Program-made: the position numbers and the translations under genes
Assembly: GCA_963731285.1 (NCBI GenBank)
Contig: CAVSUR010000001.1
Location: 558,001 to 622,000, forward strand
Direction: 5' to 3'
Source: CAVSUR01 sp963731285
GTDB taxonomy: Bacteria; Actinomycetota; Actinomycetes; Streptosporangiales; Streptosporangiaceae
DNA: 64,000 bases
Notes under the pieces: generated by a model
Databases searched by the model: none
Seen by the model: only the letters and a program-made list of their open reading frames with translations
Told to the model about the DNA's origin: nothing
In this document: positions 40,638 through 49,781 of the stretch, in pieces
Layout: each line of letters begins with the position of its first letter
How positions within the stretch are numbered: the first letter of the stretch is position 1

Positions 40638-41486
40638 CTACCAGATCACTCCCTGCGGGAGCGTTTCCCGCCCAGCCAGGTAGTCGAGCTGAGCCCGGAC
40701 GGACCAGGCGGCGGACGGCCACAGGGCCCGGTCCACGGCCGCGTACACCCGGGCGACGATCTGCTCCACCGTGGTGTCGCCGGCGGCGATCGCGGCCCGG
40801 ATCTCGGCCAGCCGCTCGGCCCGGTGCGCGCGGTAGAAGTCCAGGGTCCCGGCCGGGTCGGCGAGTAGCCGCCCGTGGCCGGGCAGCAGGGTGCGCAGGC
40901 CGTCCTTCCCGGACGCATCGCCGCCGGCCAGCTCCCTGAGCTTGTCCAGCGAGCCCAGGTAATCGGCCAGGCTGCCGTCCTCGGCGATGACCGTGGTGCC
41001 GCGGCCGAGCACCGTGTCGCCGGTGAACAGCGCGGCGTCGGCGATCAGGTGCAGGCAGACCGAGTCGGCCGTGTGCCCGGGCGTGCCGATTACCCGCAGC
41101 TCGCAGCCGCCCGCCTCGACCACGGCCTCCGGCCGCAGGCCCTCGTCGCCGAGCCGGTGCGCGGGATCGGCGGCGAGCACCGGCGCGCCGGTCTGCCGGG
41201 CCAGCCGGGCCGCCCCGGCGCAGTGGTCGTCGTGCCCGTGGGTCAGCAGGATCCTGGTGATCTGCTGGCCCGCGGCCCGGGCCAGCTCGGTTACCCGGCG
41301 CAGGTGCTCCTCGTCGTCCGGGCCCGGGTCGATGACCGCGGCGGTAGCGGAGCCCGGCTCGGCGACCAGCCAGGTGTTGGTCCCGTCCAGGGTCATGAGC
41401 GACGGGTTGGGCGCCAGCACGCACACTGCGCGCGGCGTGCCCGAGCCGTCGATGCCGGGCCGGCTGGACTCCGCGCCAGCCGTCAC
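40638..41486 (-). CDS. MBL-fold metallo-hydrolase
   Basis: 282 residues. The zinc motif THGHDDHCAGAARLA (HxHxDH) is clear, with later ligands in GTPGHTADSVC, LFTGDTVLGRG and LLPGHGRLL. It is like the LACTB2/glyoxalase II-type proteins at the Rv3677c locus. A C-terminal winged-helix-like tail follows the fold. The start GTG 41486 overlaps the NUDIX stop as GTGA, so the two are coupled. The substrate is unknown. Confidence 0.88.
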   Translation of the reverse strand: MTAGAESSRPGIDGSGTPRAVCVLAPNPSLMTLDGTNTWLVAEPGSATAAVIDPGPDDEEHLRRVTELARAAGQQITRILLTHGHDDHCAGAARLARQTGAPVLAADPAHRLGDEGLRPEAVVEAGGCELRVIGTPGHTADSVCLHLIADAALFTGDTVLGRGTTVIAEDGSLADYLGSLDKLRELAGGDASGKDGLRTLLPGHGRLLADPAGTLDFYRAHRAERLAEIRAAIAAGDTTVEQIVARVYAAVDRALWPSAAWSVRAQLDYLAGRETLPQGVIW

Positions 41487-42373
41487 AGCGGGTACTTCTC
41501 GATGCCGGGCACGGTGAGCCAGGCGGCGCCCTCGCGCAGCAGTACCTCGGGAATCCGGGGCGCGATGCCGCGCGGGCCGGCCAGCGCCGTGCCCAGCCCG
41601 CCGCTGGCCGCCAGCTCGGCCAGCGTCACCGCGGTCGGTGGCCACAGCTCTATCTCCTTGCGCTTGCCCGCCGCCAGGGCGTCGCCGGGGGTGATCCAGA
41701 TGACCGCGGCTGCCTCCCCGCCCACGTCCCTGGTGCGCTGGCCCGCGGGCAGCGCCGCCGCGAAGAACCTGGTGTCATAGCGGCGCACCTCGACGGCCGG
41801 AGTGATCCACCGGGACCAGGCCCGCAGCAGGTCGCTGCGCAGCACCAGCCCGCGCCTGCGCAGCAGCCCGGCCAGCGACAGCGACCGGTCGAGCAGCGCG
41901 CCCCGGTCGTCCTCCCAGTCCGCGCTGGTGGTGTCGGAGATCACCGAGCCGGCGTCCGGCCCGGCGAGCAGCACCCCTGACTCCTCGAACGTCTCCCGCA
42001 CTGCGGCGCACAGCAGTGCCCGGGCCAGTTCCGGCGGCGCGGCCAGGATCTTGCCCCAGGCGGCCAGGTCGGGGCCCGCCCAGGCCACTTCCTCCTCCGA
42101 GTCGCGAGGGTCGACACCGCCGCCGGGGAAGACCACCGCGCCGGGGGCGAAGGCCATGGAGGGCTTGCGCCGCAGCATGTAGACCTCGAAGCTGCCGCGG
42201 CCCGCACTGCCGCACGCTTCCGGTCGCAGCAGCATGACCGTCGCGGCGTCCCGCGGGTGCGCCGGCGGCTGCCGTCCCGCGATGATCTCCCCGGCCTGGT
42301 CGGTCAGCAGGCCGGGGAACCGGATTGCTACCTGGTCGCCATCGGCCGTCACAGCTCGCGGGCGCTCAGTCAC
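41483..42373 (-). CDS. NUDIX hydrolase
   Basis: 296 residues with a Nudix box: PGGGVDPRDSEEE, then AVRETFEESGVLLAG (the REUxEExGU core; a longer insertion separates it from the Gly part). The family hydrolyses nucleoside diphosphate-linked substrates; which one is unknown. The GTG at 42373 overlaps the RidA stop by 8 bp, and it is coupled to the MBL gene downstream. Confidence 0.85.
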   Translation of the reverse strand: MTERPRAVTADGDQVAIRFPGLLTDQAGEIIAGRQPPAHPRDAATVMLLRPEACGSAGRGSFEVYMLRRKPSMAFAPGAVVFPGGGVDPRDSEEEVAWAGPDLAAWGKILAAPPELARALLCAAVRETFEESGVLLAGPDAGSVISDTTSADWEDDRGALLDRSLSLAGLLRRRGLVLRSDLLRAWSRWITPAVEVRRYDTRFFAAALPAGQRTRDVGGEAAAVIWITPGDALAAGKRKEIELWPPTAVTLAELAASGGLGTALAGPRGIAPRIPEVLLREGAAWLTVPGIEKYPL

Positions 42374-42848
42374 CGACCTCGGCGATCAGCTCGATCTCCA
42401 CCGGCGCGTCCAGCGGCAGCACTGCGGTGCCGACGGCGCTGCGCGCGTGCCGGCCCGCGTCCCCGAACACCTCGACCAGCAGCTCGCTGGCGCCGTTCAC
42501 CACCTGCGGCTGGCCGGTGAAGTCCGGCGCGCTGGCCACGAAGCCGGTCACCTTGACGATGCGCCGGATCGCGGCCAGGCCGCCCGCCGCCGCGGCGGCC
42601 GCGGCGAGCGCGTTCAGCGCGCAGGTCCGGGCCAGCTCGGCCGCCCTGGCCGGGTCCACCCCGGCGCCGACCTTGCCGGTCGCCTGCAGTTTCCCGTCCG
42701 CCAGCGGCAGCTGGCCCGCGGTGTACACGTAGCCGCCTGAGCGCACCGCCGGAACGTAGGACGCCAGCGGGGCGACGACGTCCGGGAGCACCAGCCCGAG
42801 CTCGGCCAGTCTCGCCTCCGCCACCGATCCGCCGTCCGGCACGGTCAC
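42366..42848 (-). CDS. RidA/YjgF family protein
   Basis: 160 residues; reactive imine/enamine deaminase family. The segment VYTAGQLPLADG and the C-terminal RSAVGTAVLPLDAPVEIELIA match the RidA fold, with the ligand-binding Arg in HARSAVG. It corresponds to the Rv3678c locus. GTG 42848 overlaps the DUF4177 stop by GTGA. Confidence 0.9.
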   Translation of the reverse strand: MTVPDGGSVAEARLAELGLVLPDVVAPLASYVPAVRSGGYVYTAGQLPLADGKLQATGKVGAGVDPARAAELARTCALNALAAAAAAAGGLAAIRRIVKVTGFVASAPDFTGQPQVVNGASELLVEVFGDAGRHARSAVGTAVLPLDAPVEIELIAEVGD

Positions 42849-43000
42849 GATTTCTCCCGCTTCAGGTAAGCGACTAGCTGCTCGGGATTGGGCCCGGGCA
42901 CGACTGCCACCAGCTCCCAGCCGTCATCGCCCCAGTTGTCCAGGATCTGCTTGGTCGCGTGCACGAGCAGCGGCACGGTCGCGTACTCCCATTTGGCCAT
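42845..43000 (-). CDS. DUF4177 family small protein (51 aa)
   Basis: A short gene easily missed. It begins MAKWEYATVPLLVHATKQIL, contains NWGDDGWELVAVVPG and ends LKREKS. This is the typical DUF4177 pattern of a beta-strand, helix and GWELV strand. The start is ATG 43000 and the stop overlaps the RidA GTG. It matches the small gene at the equivalent position in M. tuberculosis (Rv3678A). Function unknown. Confidence 0.85.
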   Translation of the reverse strand: MAKWEYATVPLLVHATKQILDNWGDDGWELVAVVPGPNPEQLVAYLKREKS

Positions 43001-43009
43001 AGCCGAACC

Positions 43010-44191
43010 CTAGCGGCCCGGGCCCTCCGCCCCGTCGGCCGGACCGTCGGGCTCATTCCCGTTGCCGGTCCCGGGCGGATACGGGGATCCGGGGCCGGGC
43101 GCGCCGGGTACGGGATGGCCGCCCGTACTGCTGCCGGAACCGGCCGGACCGCCGGCGAGCGGGTAATCGCCGGCCGTGCCGGGCGGCAGGAGTCCTTCGG
43201 CATCCGGACCGCTCGTGCCCGCGGGCGCTGCTGCGCTGGCTGGCTGCTGGGCAGGATCGCCGGGCATCTGCGTGATCTCCGGGATCGACGGCACGTCCGG
43301 GATCTCGAGCGGCTCGGCGTGCGGGCCGCCGAGCTCCGCGGCCGCTTCGGCCTCGGCGACCGCCGTGTCGCCGAAGTCGGCCATCGAGGCTGAGTCCGCG
43401 GCGGACCTCGGCTCGCCGGAGCCAGGGGACGGCGCCATCTTGTCGAAGAACCGCAGCAGCTCCACCGGGATCGGCATGACCAGGGTGCTGTTACGCTCGC
43501 CCGCCACCTCCACCACGGTCTGCAGCAGCCGCAGCTGCAGCGCCGCCGGGTCCCTGGCCATTACGTTGGCCGCCGCCGCCAGCCGCTTGGACGCCTGGTA
43601 CTCGCCGTCGGCGGTGATGATCCGGGCCCGCCGTTCCCGCTCCGCCTCGGCCTGCCGGGACATCGACCGCTTCATGCCCTCGGGCAGCGACACGTCCTTG
43701 ATCTCGACCCGCTCGACCCGCACGCCCCACGGGCCCTCGGTCGGTTCGTCGATGATCCGGCGCAGCTCCCGGTTAACGGTGTCGCGCTCGGCGAGCAGCT
43801 GGTCCATCTCCGACTGGCCAATGATCGAGCGGAGCGAGGTCTGCGCCTGCTGCGACACCGCGAACAGGTAGTTCTGCACGTTGATCGTGGCCTTGATCGG
43901 GTCGATCACCCGGAAGTACACCACCGCGTCCACCCGGACGCTGACGTTATCCCTGGTGATGCCCTCCTGGGCCGGGACGGCCATGGCGACTATCTGCATG
44001 TTGACCTTCTGCATCCGGTCGCCGAACGGGCGGATGATCGTCAGGCCCGCCGGCCGCGGGCCGGACAGCACCCGGCCGAACCGGAACACGATCCCCTGCT
44101 CGTACTGCTGGACGACCCGGATCGACCGCCCGACGGTAATCACTCCGGCGACGGCGAGAACCACGATGATGATCAGCAGTGCTTCCAGCAT
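43010..44191 (-). CDS. SPFH/stomatin-family membrane protein (slipin-like)
   Basis: 393 residues: one N-terminal membrane segment (LEALLIIIVVLAVAGVITVG), then the SPFH/Band 7 domain (VQQYEQGIVFRFGRVLSGPR; VRVDAVVYFRVIDPIKA; QSEMDQLLAERDTVNREL; GVRVERVEIKDVSLPEGM). A coiled coil (MSRQAEAERERRARIITADG) and a Pro/Gly-rich, likely disordered C-terminal 130 residues follow. Such proteins scaffold membrane microdomains and protease complexes. Intact; divergent from the ArsA-like pair. Confidence 0.88.
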   Translation of the reverse strand: MLEALLIIIVVLAVAGVITVGRSIRVVQQYEQGIVFRFGRVLSGPRPAGLTIIRPFGDRMQKVNMQIVAMAVPAQEGITRDNVSVRVDAVVYFRVIDPIKATINVQNYLFAVSQQAQTSLRSIIGQSEMDQLLAERDTVNRELRRIIDEPTEGPWGVRVERVEIKDVSLPEGMKRSMSRQAEAERERRARIITADGEYQASKRLAAAANVMARDPAALQLRLLQTVVEVAGERNSTLVMPIPVELLRFFDKMAPSPGSGEPRSAADSASMADFGDTAVAEAEAAAELGGPHAEPLEIPDVPSIPEITQMPGDPAQQPASAAAPAGTSGPDAEGLLPPGTAGDYPLAGGPAGSGSSTGGHPVPGAPGPGSPYPPGTGNGNEPDGPADGAEGPGR

Positions 44192-44347
44192 TTCGCGGAC
44201 ACTTCCTTCTCCAGCCGGTTGGGTGGATCACTCATTACCACACTAATGAGCGTGCCGGCCGATAACGCCATCAGGACGTCACTGAGCGGTGACATCGGGG
44301 GGCGGCCCCGGACCGGCCGGTAGCCGGGCGCGGATAGCCTCCTTCAG

Positions 44348-45360
44348 GTGCGCACTCGGGACACGGACTGGGAGGGCGTGCGGCTGCACGTCGTGACCGG
44401 CAAGGGCGGCACCGGCAAGACCACGGTCGCCGGCGCGCTGGCGCTGGCGCTGGCCTCGGCCGGCAAGCGCGTGCTGCTGATGGAGGTCGAGGGACGGCAG
44501 GGGATCGCCCAGCTGTTCGACTCGCCGCCGCTGCCCTACGCCGAGCGGAAGATCGCGGTGGCCCCGGCGGCCGCGCCGCGGCCGGGGGGGACGTATACGC
44601 ACTGGCCGCCGACCCGGAGTCCGCGCTGATCGAGTACCTGGAGATGTTCTACAACCTGCGGCACGCGGGTACCGCGCTGACCAGGCTCGGCGTCATCGAC
44701 TTCGCCACCACGATCGCGCCCGGGCTGCGCGACGTGCTGCTGACCGGCAAGGCGGCCGAGGCCGTGCGGCGCAAGTCCGGCGGCAGGCCGGTCTACGACG
44801 CTGTCGTGATGGACGCCCCGCCGACCGGGCGGATCGGCCGGTTCCTGAACGTGACATCCGAGGTGTCCGGCCTGGCCAAGGTGGGCCCCATCCGAGGGCA
44901 CGCCGATACCGTGCAGCGGGTCATCCGCTCTCCGCAGACTGCGGTGCATTTCGTGACCCTGCTGGAGGAGATGCCGGTGCAGGAGACCCTGGACGGCATC
45001 GCCGAGCTGCGCGGCCTGGCCGACGGCCCGATCGCGCCCGGCGCCATCGTGGTCAACATGACCCGGCCGCCGCACCTGCCCGGTGACCAGCTGGCCGCAG
45101 CGGCGGCCGGGCGGCTCGACGAGAACGAGCTGGCCCTGGGGCTGAAGACCGCCGGGCTTGACGACAGCCGCGCACTCGCTGCCGACCTGGCCGCCGAGCT
45201 GGCCGACCAGGCGCGCACGGTCATCGGCCAGCAACTGCAGCGGCAGCGCCTTGATGATCCTGGTCAGCCGGTATACGAGCTGCCGATGATCGCCGACAGC
45301 ATGGATCTGGCTGGCCTGTACCGGCTGGCCGCGGAGCTGCGTGAGCAGGGGGCGGCCTGA
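44348..45360 (+). CDS. ArsA/Get3-like ATPase, first of a pair (one frameshift)
   Basis: Anion-transporting-ATPase-type P-loop protein, corresponding to M. tuberculosis Rv3679. The deviant Walker A VVTGKGGTGKTTVAGALALA is at the N-terminus; VVMDAPPTGRIGRFLNV is the switch/Walker B region. The frame breaks at a run of seven G (44584-44590): before it the frame gives IAVAPAA, after it VYALAADPESALIEYLEMFY continues the domain. Start GTG 44348. It is coupled to the second copy by an ATGA overlap. Confidence 0.9.
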
Positions 45361-46635
45361 TGAGCGAGACCAGGGCGGCCCGGCGGCGCCGCGGACCTGG
45401 ATGTCGACCGGCTGATCGATGACCGGCGGACCCGCGTCATCGTCTGCTGCGGCTCCGGCGGGGTCGGCAAGACCACCACCGCTGCCGCGATCGGGCTGCG
45501 CGCCGCCGAGCGCGGCCGTCACGCGGTCGTGCTCACCGTGGATCCGGCCCGCAGGCTAGCCCAGGCCATGGGCCTTTCCTCGCTCGACAACACGCCGCGG
45601 CTGGTGCCGGACGCCGAAGCGCCTCCCTCGCCCGGGCTGGGGCCGGGTGCTGACCCGGGCCAGCCCGGCGAGACGGCCCGCGGCAGCCTGCACGCCATGA
45701 TGCTGGATATGAAGCGGACCTTCGACGAGATCGTCGAGGCGCATGCGGACCCCGACCGGGCGGCCCAGATCCTGGCCAACCCCTTCTACCAGTCGCTGTC
45801 GTCCAGCTTCGCCGGCACGCAGGAGTACATGGCGATGGAAAAACTCGGCCAGCTGCGCCGGGCCGATGAGTGGGATCTGATCGTGGTGGACACGCCGCCG
45901 AGCCGCTCGGCGCTGGACTTCCTGGACGCCCCGCAGCGGCTCGGCCGGTTCCTGGACGGCCGCCTGCTGCGGCTGCTGACCTCTCCGGCAAAGCTCGGCG
46001 GCCGGGCTTACCTGAAAGTGCTCAGCGCGGGCGTCGGGATGATGACGTCGATCCTGACCAAGATCCTCGGTGCCCAGGTGCTGCGAGACGCCTCCACCTT
46101 CGTGACGGCACTCGACACGATGTTCGGCGGCTTCCGAGAGCGGGCCGACTACACCTATAAGCTGCTGCGCACGCCCGGCACCGCGTTCGTGGTGATCGCG
46201 GCCCCGGAGCCGGACGCGCTGCGGGAGGCGTCGTATTTCGTCGAGCGGCTGGCCCAGGAGGGCATGCCGCTGGCCGGGCTACTGCTGAACCGGGTGCACC
46301 GGTCGCCAGCCGCCCGGCTGTCTGCCGCGCGCAGCCAGGCCGCCGCCGAGACGCTGCAGGCCAGCGGGCAGCCCGCCCGGGCCGGAGCCGACGATGACGC
46401 CGCGTCCCGGCCAGCGCTGGGCGGTACGAGCACGGACGGTGATTACGGGCTGGCCATCGCCGCGCTGCGCCTGCATGCGGAGCGGATGACCCAGCGGGCC
46501 GCTGAGCGGCGGGTATCCGAGCATTTCACCGCGGCTCACCCGCTAGTGCCTGTCGCGGAGATTCCGGCCCAGCCGGAGGACGTGCACGATCTCGCCGGGC
46601 TGCGCGCGATCGGCGCGAACTTCGGCCCCGTATAG
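45360..46635 (+). CDS. ArsA/Get3-like ATPase, second of a pair (one frameshift)
   Basis: Corresponds to Rv3680. ATG 45360 overlaps the previous stop. After about eight codons a base near 45385 shifts the frame; the conserved part then reads DVDRLIDDRRTRVIVCCGSG and VGKTTTAAAIGLRAAERG (Walker A), VVLTVDPARRLAQAMGL and LIVVDTPPSRSALDFLDAP. The two proteins likely act as a hetero-complex. Their cargo in actinobacteria is not arsenic, as no arsenic genes are nearby. Confidence 0.9.
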
Positions 46636-46752
46636 CCCCTCTGCCGCATCGGGCTAGATCGCAGGCCGTAGCCGCAGAGATACTTAGAGTACCTGGGCGG
46701 GCACGGCCGTGACATCCGGCGGGAATTGCAGATCAGCTGGCAGAGACTCAGA

Positions 46753-47052
46753 TCAGCTGGCGACGAGCTCGTCGCCAGTGCGCTCATATTGGTTGCGCGC
46801 GTTCTCCAGCAGGTCACGCCAGGAGGCGACATCCGGGCGACGGCGCAGCAGGGCGCGGCGCTCGCGCTCGGTCATGCCGCCCCAGACCCCGAATTCAATC
46901 CGGTTGTCCAGCGCGTCCGCGAGGCACTCTGTCCGGACAGGGCAACCCCGGCAGATCAGCTTGGCCCGGTTCTGCGCCGCGCCCTGGACGAAGAGCTCGT
47001 CCGGGTCAGTCCCCTTGCACGCGGCGCGAGCGGTCCAGTCCGTGATCCACAT
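46753..47052 (-). CDS. WhiB-family iron-sulfur transcriptional regulator
   Basis: 99 residues. Four cluster Cys (Cys12, Cys34, Cys37, Cys43) are followed by the GVWGG turn (EFGVWGGMTERERRALL) and a basic C-terminal region. Position (after the ArsA pair, before ponA2) matches whiB4 of M. tuberculosis, but orthology is inferred from synteny only. ATG 47052 with AGGAGG upstream gives the compact N-terminus MWITDWTARAACKG. Confidence 0.92.
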   Translation of the reverse strand: MWITDWTARAACKGTDPDELFVQGAAQNRAKLICRGCPVRTECLADALDNRIEFGVWGGMTERERRALLRRRPDVASWRDLLENARNQYERTGDELVAS

Positions 47053-47398
47053 GTAGCCCCAACTCCTCCTGATCGTCACGCTCCGCAAATGGTCGCGGTC
47101 GGCGTCATTCGCGGGTCAAGGGCGGCGGTGTCACACCGTCTCCCCCGTAAGTGATGGTCGCGGAAGAGTAACTTACGGGGGCTCGGGGCCGCAGCGCTAG
47201 CCCCCGGCGGGCCCATTTCCCGCATAGCCCTGATGGACTAGGCGGGCGCGAGTGACTAGTCACCGCGCTACTCGCTATGCGGGCCGGCCTGCCGAATCCC
47301 CCCGGGTGGCGGCACAAAGGCCGCGTCCGCTGCTGGACAATCCTCCTTGGTCTGTCGTCTGCGTCCTCGTCTGGCGCGAGCCAGCGTAACCTGAACGG
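47053..47398. promoter_or_regulatory. Divergent whiB-ponA2 region with dyad elements
   Basis: 346 bp without a gene, containing both promoters. A perfect 11-bp inverted repeat (CCCCCGTAAGT 47142-47152, ACTTACGGGGG 47171-47181, 18 bp apart) lies 90 bp upstream of whiB. A 12-bp perfect palindrome GTGACTAGTCAC is at 47252-47263. Both are good operator candidates; binding proteins unknown. Confidence 0.6.
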
Positions 47399-49729
47399 GT
47401 GCTACGACCTGGGCGCCGCGCCGGCGCGGCTGCAATCGGCCTGATCCCCGTCCTGGCGGTGGTATGCGGACTGCTGGCCGGAGGCGTCGCCCTGCCCCTT
47501 GTGGGCGTGGTTGGCGTGGCCGTCCGGGATGCCGCGCAGACCTTCAACACGCTGAAGGTCCCGCGGCTCGGCACCGTGCCGCAACGGTCGGAGATCCTCG
47601 ACAGCAGGGGCCACCTGATCGCGTACTACTACCCGCGCAACATCGACCGGGTCCCGGTGAGCTACAACCAGATCGCCCCGGTGATGCGCAATGCCATTGT
47701 CGCGATCGAGGACTCCCGGTTCTACCAGCACGGCGCCTTCGACCTGCGCGGCACCGCCCGGGCCGTCGTCAACGACCTGTCCCACAAGCCGATCCAGGGC
47801 GCATCGACGATCGCGCAGCAGTACGTCAAGAACGCGCTCGAGCTGACCGCGACCACCAAGGCGCAGCAGCAGGCCGCGTACGCCCAGAACCTCACGCGCA
47901 AGCTCCGCCAGCTGCGGATGGCGGCCATCGTCGAGCACGAGCTGTCCAAGAAGCAGCTGCTCGCCGCGTACCTGAGCGTTGCCTACTTCGAGAACAGCGC
48001 CTACGGCGTCCAGGTCGCGGCCGCGCGGTACTTCTCCACCACCGCCGCCAAGCTGACCCTCGACCAGGCGGCGCTGCTGGCCGGCATGGTGGAAGACCCG
48101 GCGCTCGACAACCCGTTCATTTTCCCGCACAACGCGCTGGCCCGCCGCAACGTGGTGATCAACCGGATGGCGCAGCTGCACTACATCACCAAGGCGCGGG
48201 CCGCCGCGGCCGCGGCCAGGCCGCTCGGCCTGAATCCGCACACCACCACGCTGCAGAGCAAGTGCACCGCCGCCTCGGCCAAGACCGCGGCTTTCTTCTG
48301 CGACTACGTGTTCGCGGTCATCTACCATCAGAAGGCCTTCGCCGCGGCCAGGGCGATGCTCGACGGCGTCGGCGGCCTGAAGATTTACACCACCCTCAGC
48401 CCGTTCGACGAGCGAGTAGCCAACCACGCGGTTAACTACGTCGTGCCGAACCGCTCGAGCAGCTTCAACCCCGGCGGGAACGTGGCCGCCGAGGTGCTGA
48501 TCAAGCCGGGCACCGGCGCGATCCGCGCGATCGCCATCGACCGGCCCTACGGCTTCAGGCGCCACCAGACCACCGTCGACTACGCGGTCAACCGCAGATA
48601 CGACGGCGGTGCCGGGGTCCAGACCGGGTCCTCATCCAAGATCTTCACGCTGCTGACGGCGCTGAAGCAGGGTACCCCGTTCGGCTACCTGCACCCGTAC
48701 GCCTCGCCCGCCTCGATCAGCCCTTACTACAACTGCCAGGGCCAGTTCGCCGGGGTGTTCAACCTCGGGAACGCGGAGGGTCCCGGCAAGGGCACGGCCA
48801 GCCTGTACACCGGCACGACACAGTCGATAAACGTCTTCTACGCCTACCTGGAGCAGAAGGACGGGCTGTGCAACGTGATCAAGACCGCCGTCAGCCTGGG
48901 CATGACCCGGGGGGACGGCACCTCGCTGCTGCGCCAGGACCACGGTCAGCCGCCCGCTGACGACCTGCCCTCGTTCACGCTCGGCTCGGTGCCCGTCTCG
49001 CCGATGAACATGGCGGCCGCCTACGCGACCGTCGCGGCCCGGGGCATCTACTGCAAGCCGACCGCGATCACCAGGATCGTGACCGTGACCGGCCAGCGCC
49101 TGCCGGTGGCCGGGGCCGGCTGTCACCGGGTTCTGTCGACGGACGTAGCCGACGCCGCTAACTACATCCTGCAGGGCGTGATCACGTCTGGCACAGCAGC
49201 CGGGCGAGAGATCGGGATCCCCGCAGCGGCCAAGACCGGCACCGCGAACGCCGGCTATTACGCCGCCTTCGCCGGATACACACCCCGGCTAGCCGCCTAC
49301 GTGTCGGTCTTCAACCCAATCGACCCCACGACTGGCGGCGCCATGCTTGGCTCCGACGGGCATTCCTGTTACCGAGAGGTCAGCGGGGGGCTGAGCTGCC
49401 CCCCCCAGATGTTCGGGGACAACGCACCCGGCGCGACCTGGCAGGAGACGTTCTTGCACCTGGGCCTGCCGGCGGTCAGCTTCGTCCCGGTTTCCCCGAC
49501 CAGCTCCTTCAACTCGGCCGGCAACGGCCAGAACGTGCCCAAGCCGGCGGCGCCGAAGAAACCAGCTCCCGGCGGGGGCGGCGGCCACGGCGGGGGCGGC
49601 GGCCACGGCGGGGGCGGCGGCGGCGGAAATGGCGGCGGCGGCGGAAATGGCGGCGGCGGCGGAAATGGCGGCGGCGGCGGAAATGGCGGCGGCGGCGGAA
49701 ATGGCGGCGGCGGCGGCGGCCACGGCTGA
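47399..49729 (+). CDS. Bifunctional transglycosylase/transpeptidase PBP (PonA2-like, class A)
   Basis: 776 residues. N-terminal TM (IPVLAVVCGLLAGGVALPLV); GT51 transglycosylase with AIEDSRFYQHGAFDLRG and GASTIAQQYVKN; transpeptidase with SxxK in TGSSSKIFTLLTAL, SxN in TTQSINVFYAY and KTG in AAKTGTANAGY. The C-terminal 55 residues are almost only Gly with His or Asn (GGGGGH and NGGGGG units), a low-complexity tail. Start GTG 47399. It corresponds to Rv3682. Confidence 0.93.
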   Translation: MLRPGRRAGAAAIGLIPVLAVVCGLLAGGVALPLVGVVGVAVRDAAQTFNTLKVPRLGTVPQRSEILDSRGHLIAYYYPRNIDRVPVSYNQIAPVMRNAIVAIEDSRFYQHGAFDLRGTARAVVNDLSHKPIQGASTIAQQYVKNALELTATTKAQQQAAYAQNLTRKLRQLRMAAIVEHELSKKQLLAAYLSVAYFENSAYGVQVAAARYFSTTAAKLTLDQAALLAGMVEDPALDNPFIFPHNALARRNVVINRMAQLHYITKARAAAAAARPLGLNPHTTTLQSKCTAASAKTAAFFCDYVFAVIYHQKAFAAARAMLDGVGGLKIYTTLSPFDERVANHAVNYVVPNRSSSFNPGGNVAAEVLIKPGTGAIRAIAIDRPYGFRRHQTTVDYAVNRRYDGGAGVQTGSSSKIFTLLTALKQGTPFGYLHPYASPASISPYYNCQGQFAGVFNLGNAEGPGKGTASLYTGTTQSINVFYAYLEQKDGLCNVIKTAVSLGMTRGDGTSLLRQDHGQPPADDLPSFTLGSVPVSPMNMAAAYATVAARGIYCKPTAITRIVTVTGQRLPVAGAGCHRVLSTDVADAANYILQGVITSGTAAGREIGIPAAAKTGTANAGYYAAFAGYTPRLAAYVSVFNPIDPTTGGAMLGSDGHSCYREVSGGLSCPPQMFGDNAPGATWQETFLHLGLPAVSFVPVSPTSSFNSAGNGQNVPKPAAPKKPAPGGGGGHGGGGGHGGGGGGGNGGGGGNGGGGGNGGGGGNGGGGGNGGGGGGHG
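49570..49729 (+). repeat. Gly-rich tandem repeat at the 3' end of the PBP gene
   Basis: Short GGC-rich units encode GGGGGH (two) and then five NGGGGG hexapeptides (18-bp period) at the C-terminus of the PBP. The tract is prone to slippage, so copy number may vary between strains or assemblies. Confidence 0.85.
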
Positions 49730-49739
49730 CGTAGCCGCG

Positions 49740-49781
49740 GCCGGCTGGCGGGCAGGCCCGGCCTGCCCGTCGTCAGCCGGC
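49740..49781. terminator. Strong bidirectional hairpin between ponA2 and yqeY
   Basis: Inner perfect 10-bp stem (CGGGCAGGCC, one-base loop, GGCCTGCCCG; 49749-49769) inside an outer 8-bp arm pair (GCCGGCTG / CAGCCGGC). It lies between convergent stops and overlaps the last codons of yqeY. Confidence 0.65.

Noticed and set aside
44348..46635. Arsenite efflux ATPase operon
   Set aside because: The ATPases are of the ArsA/Get3 fold, but no arsB, arsC, arsD or ArsR-type gene is near and the synteny matches the Rv3679-Rv3680 pair.
49570..49729. PE_PGRS-like or collagen-like gene
   Set aside because: The Gly-rich stretch is the in-frame tail of the PBP, lacks a PE domain and lacks GXY periodicity.
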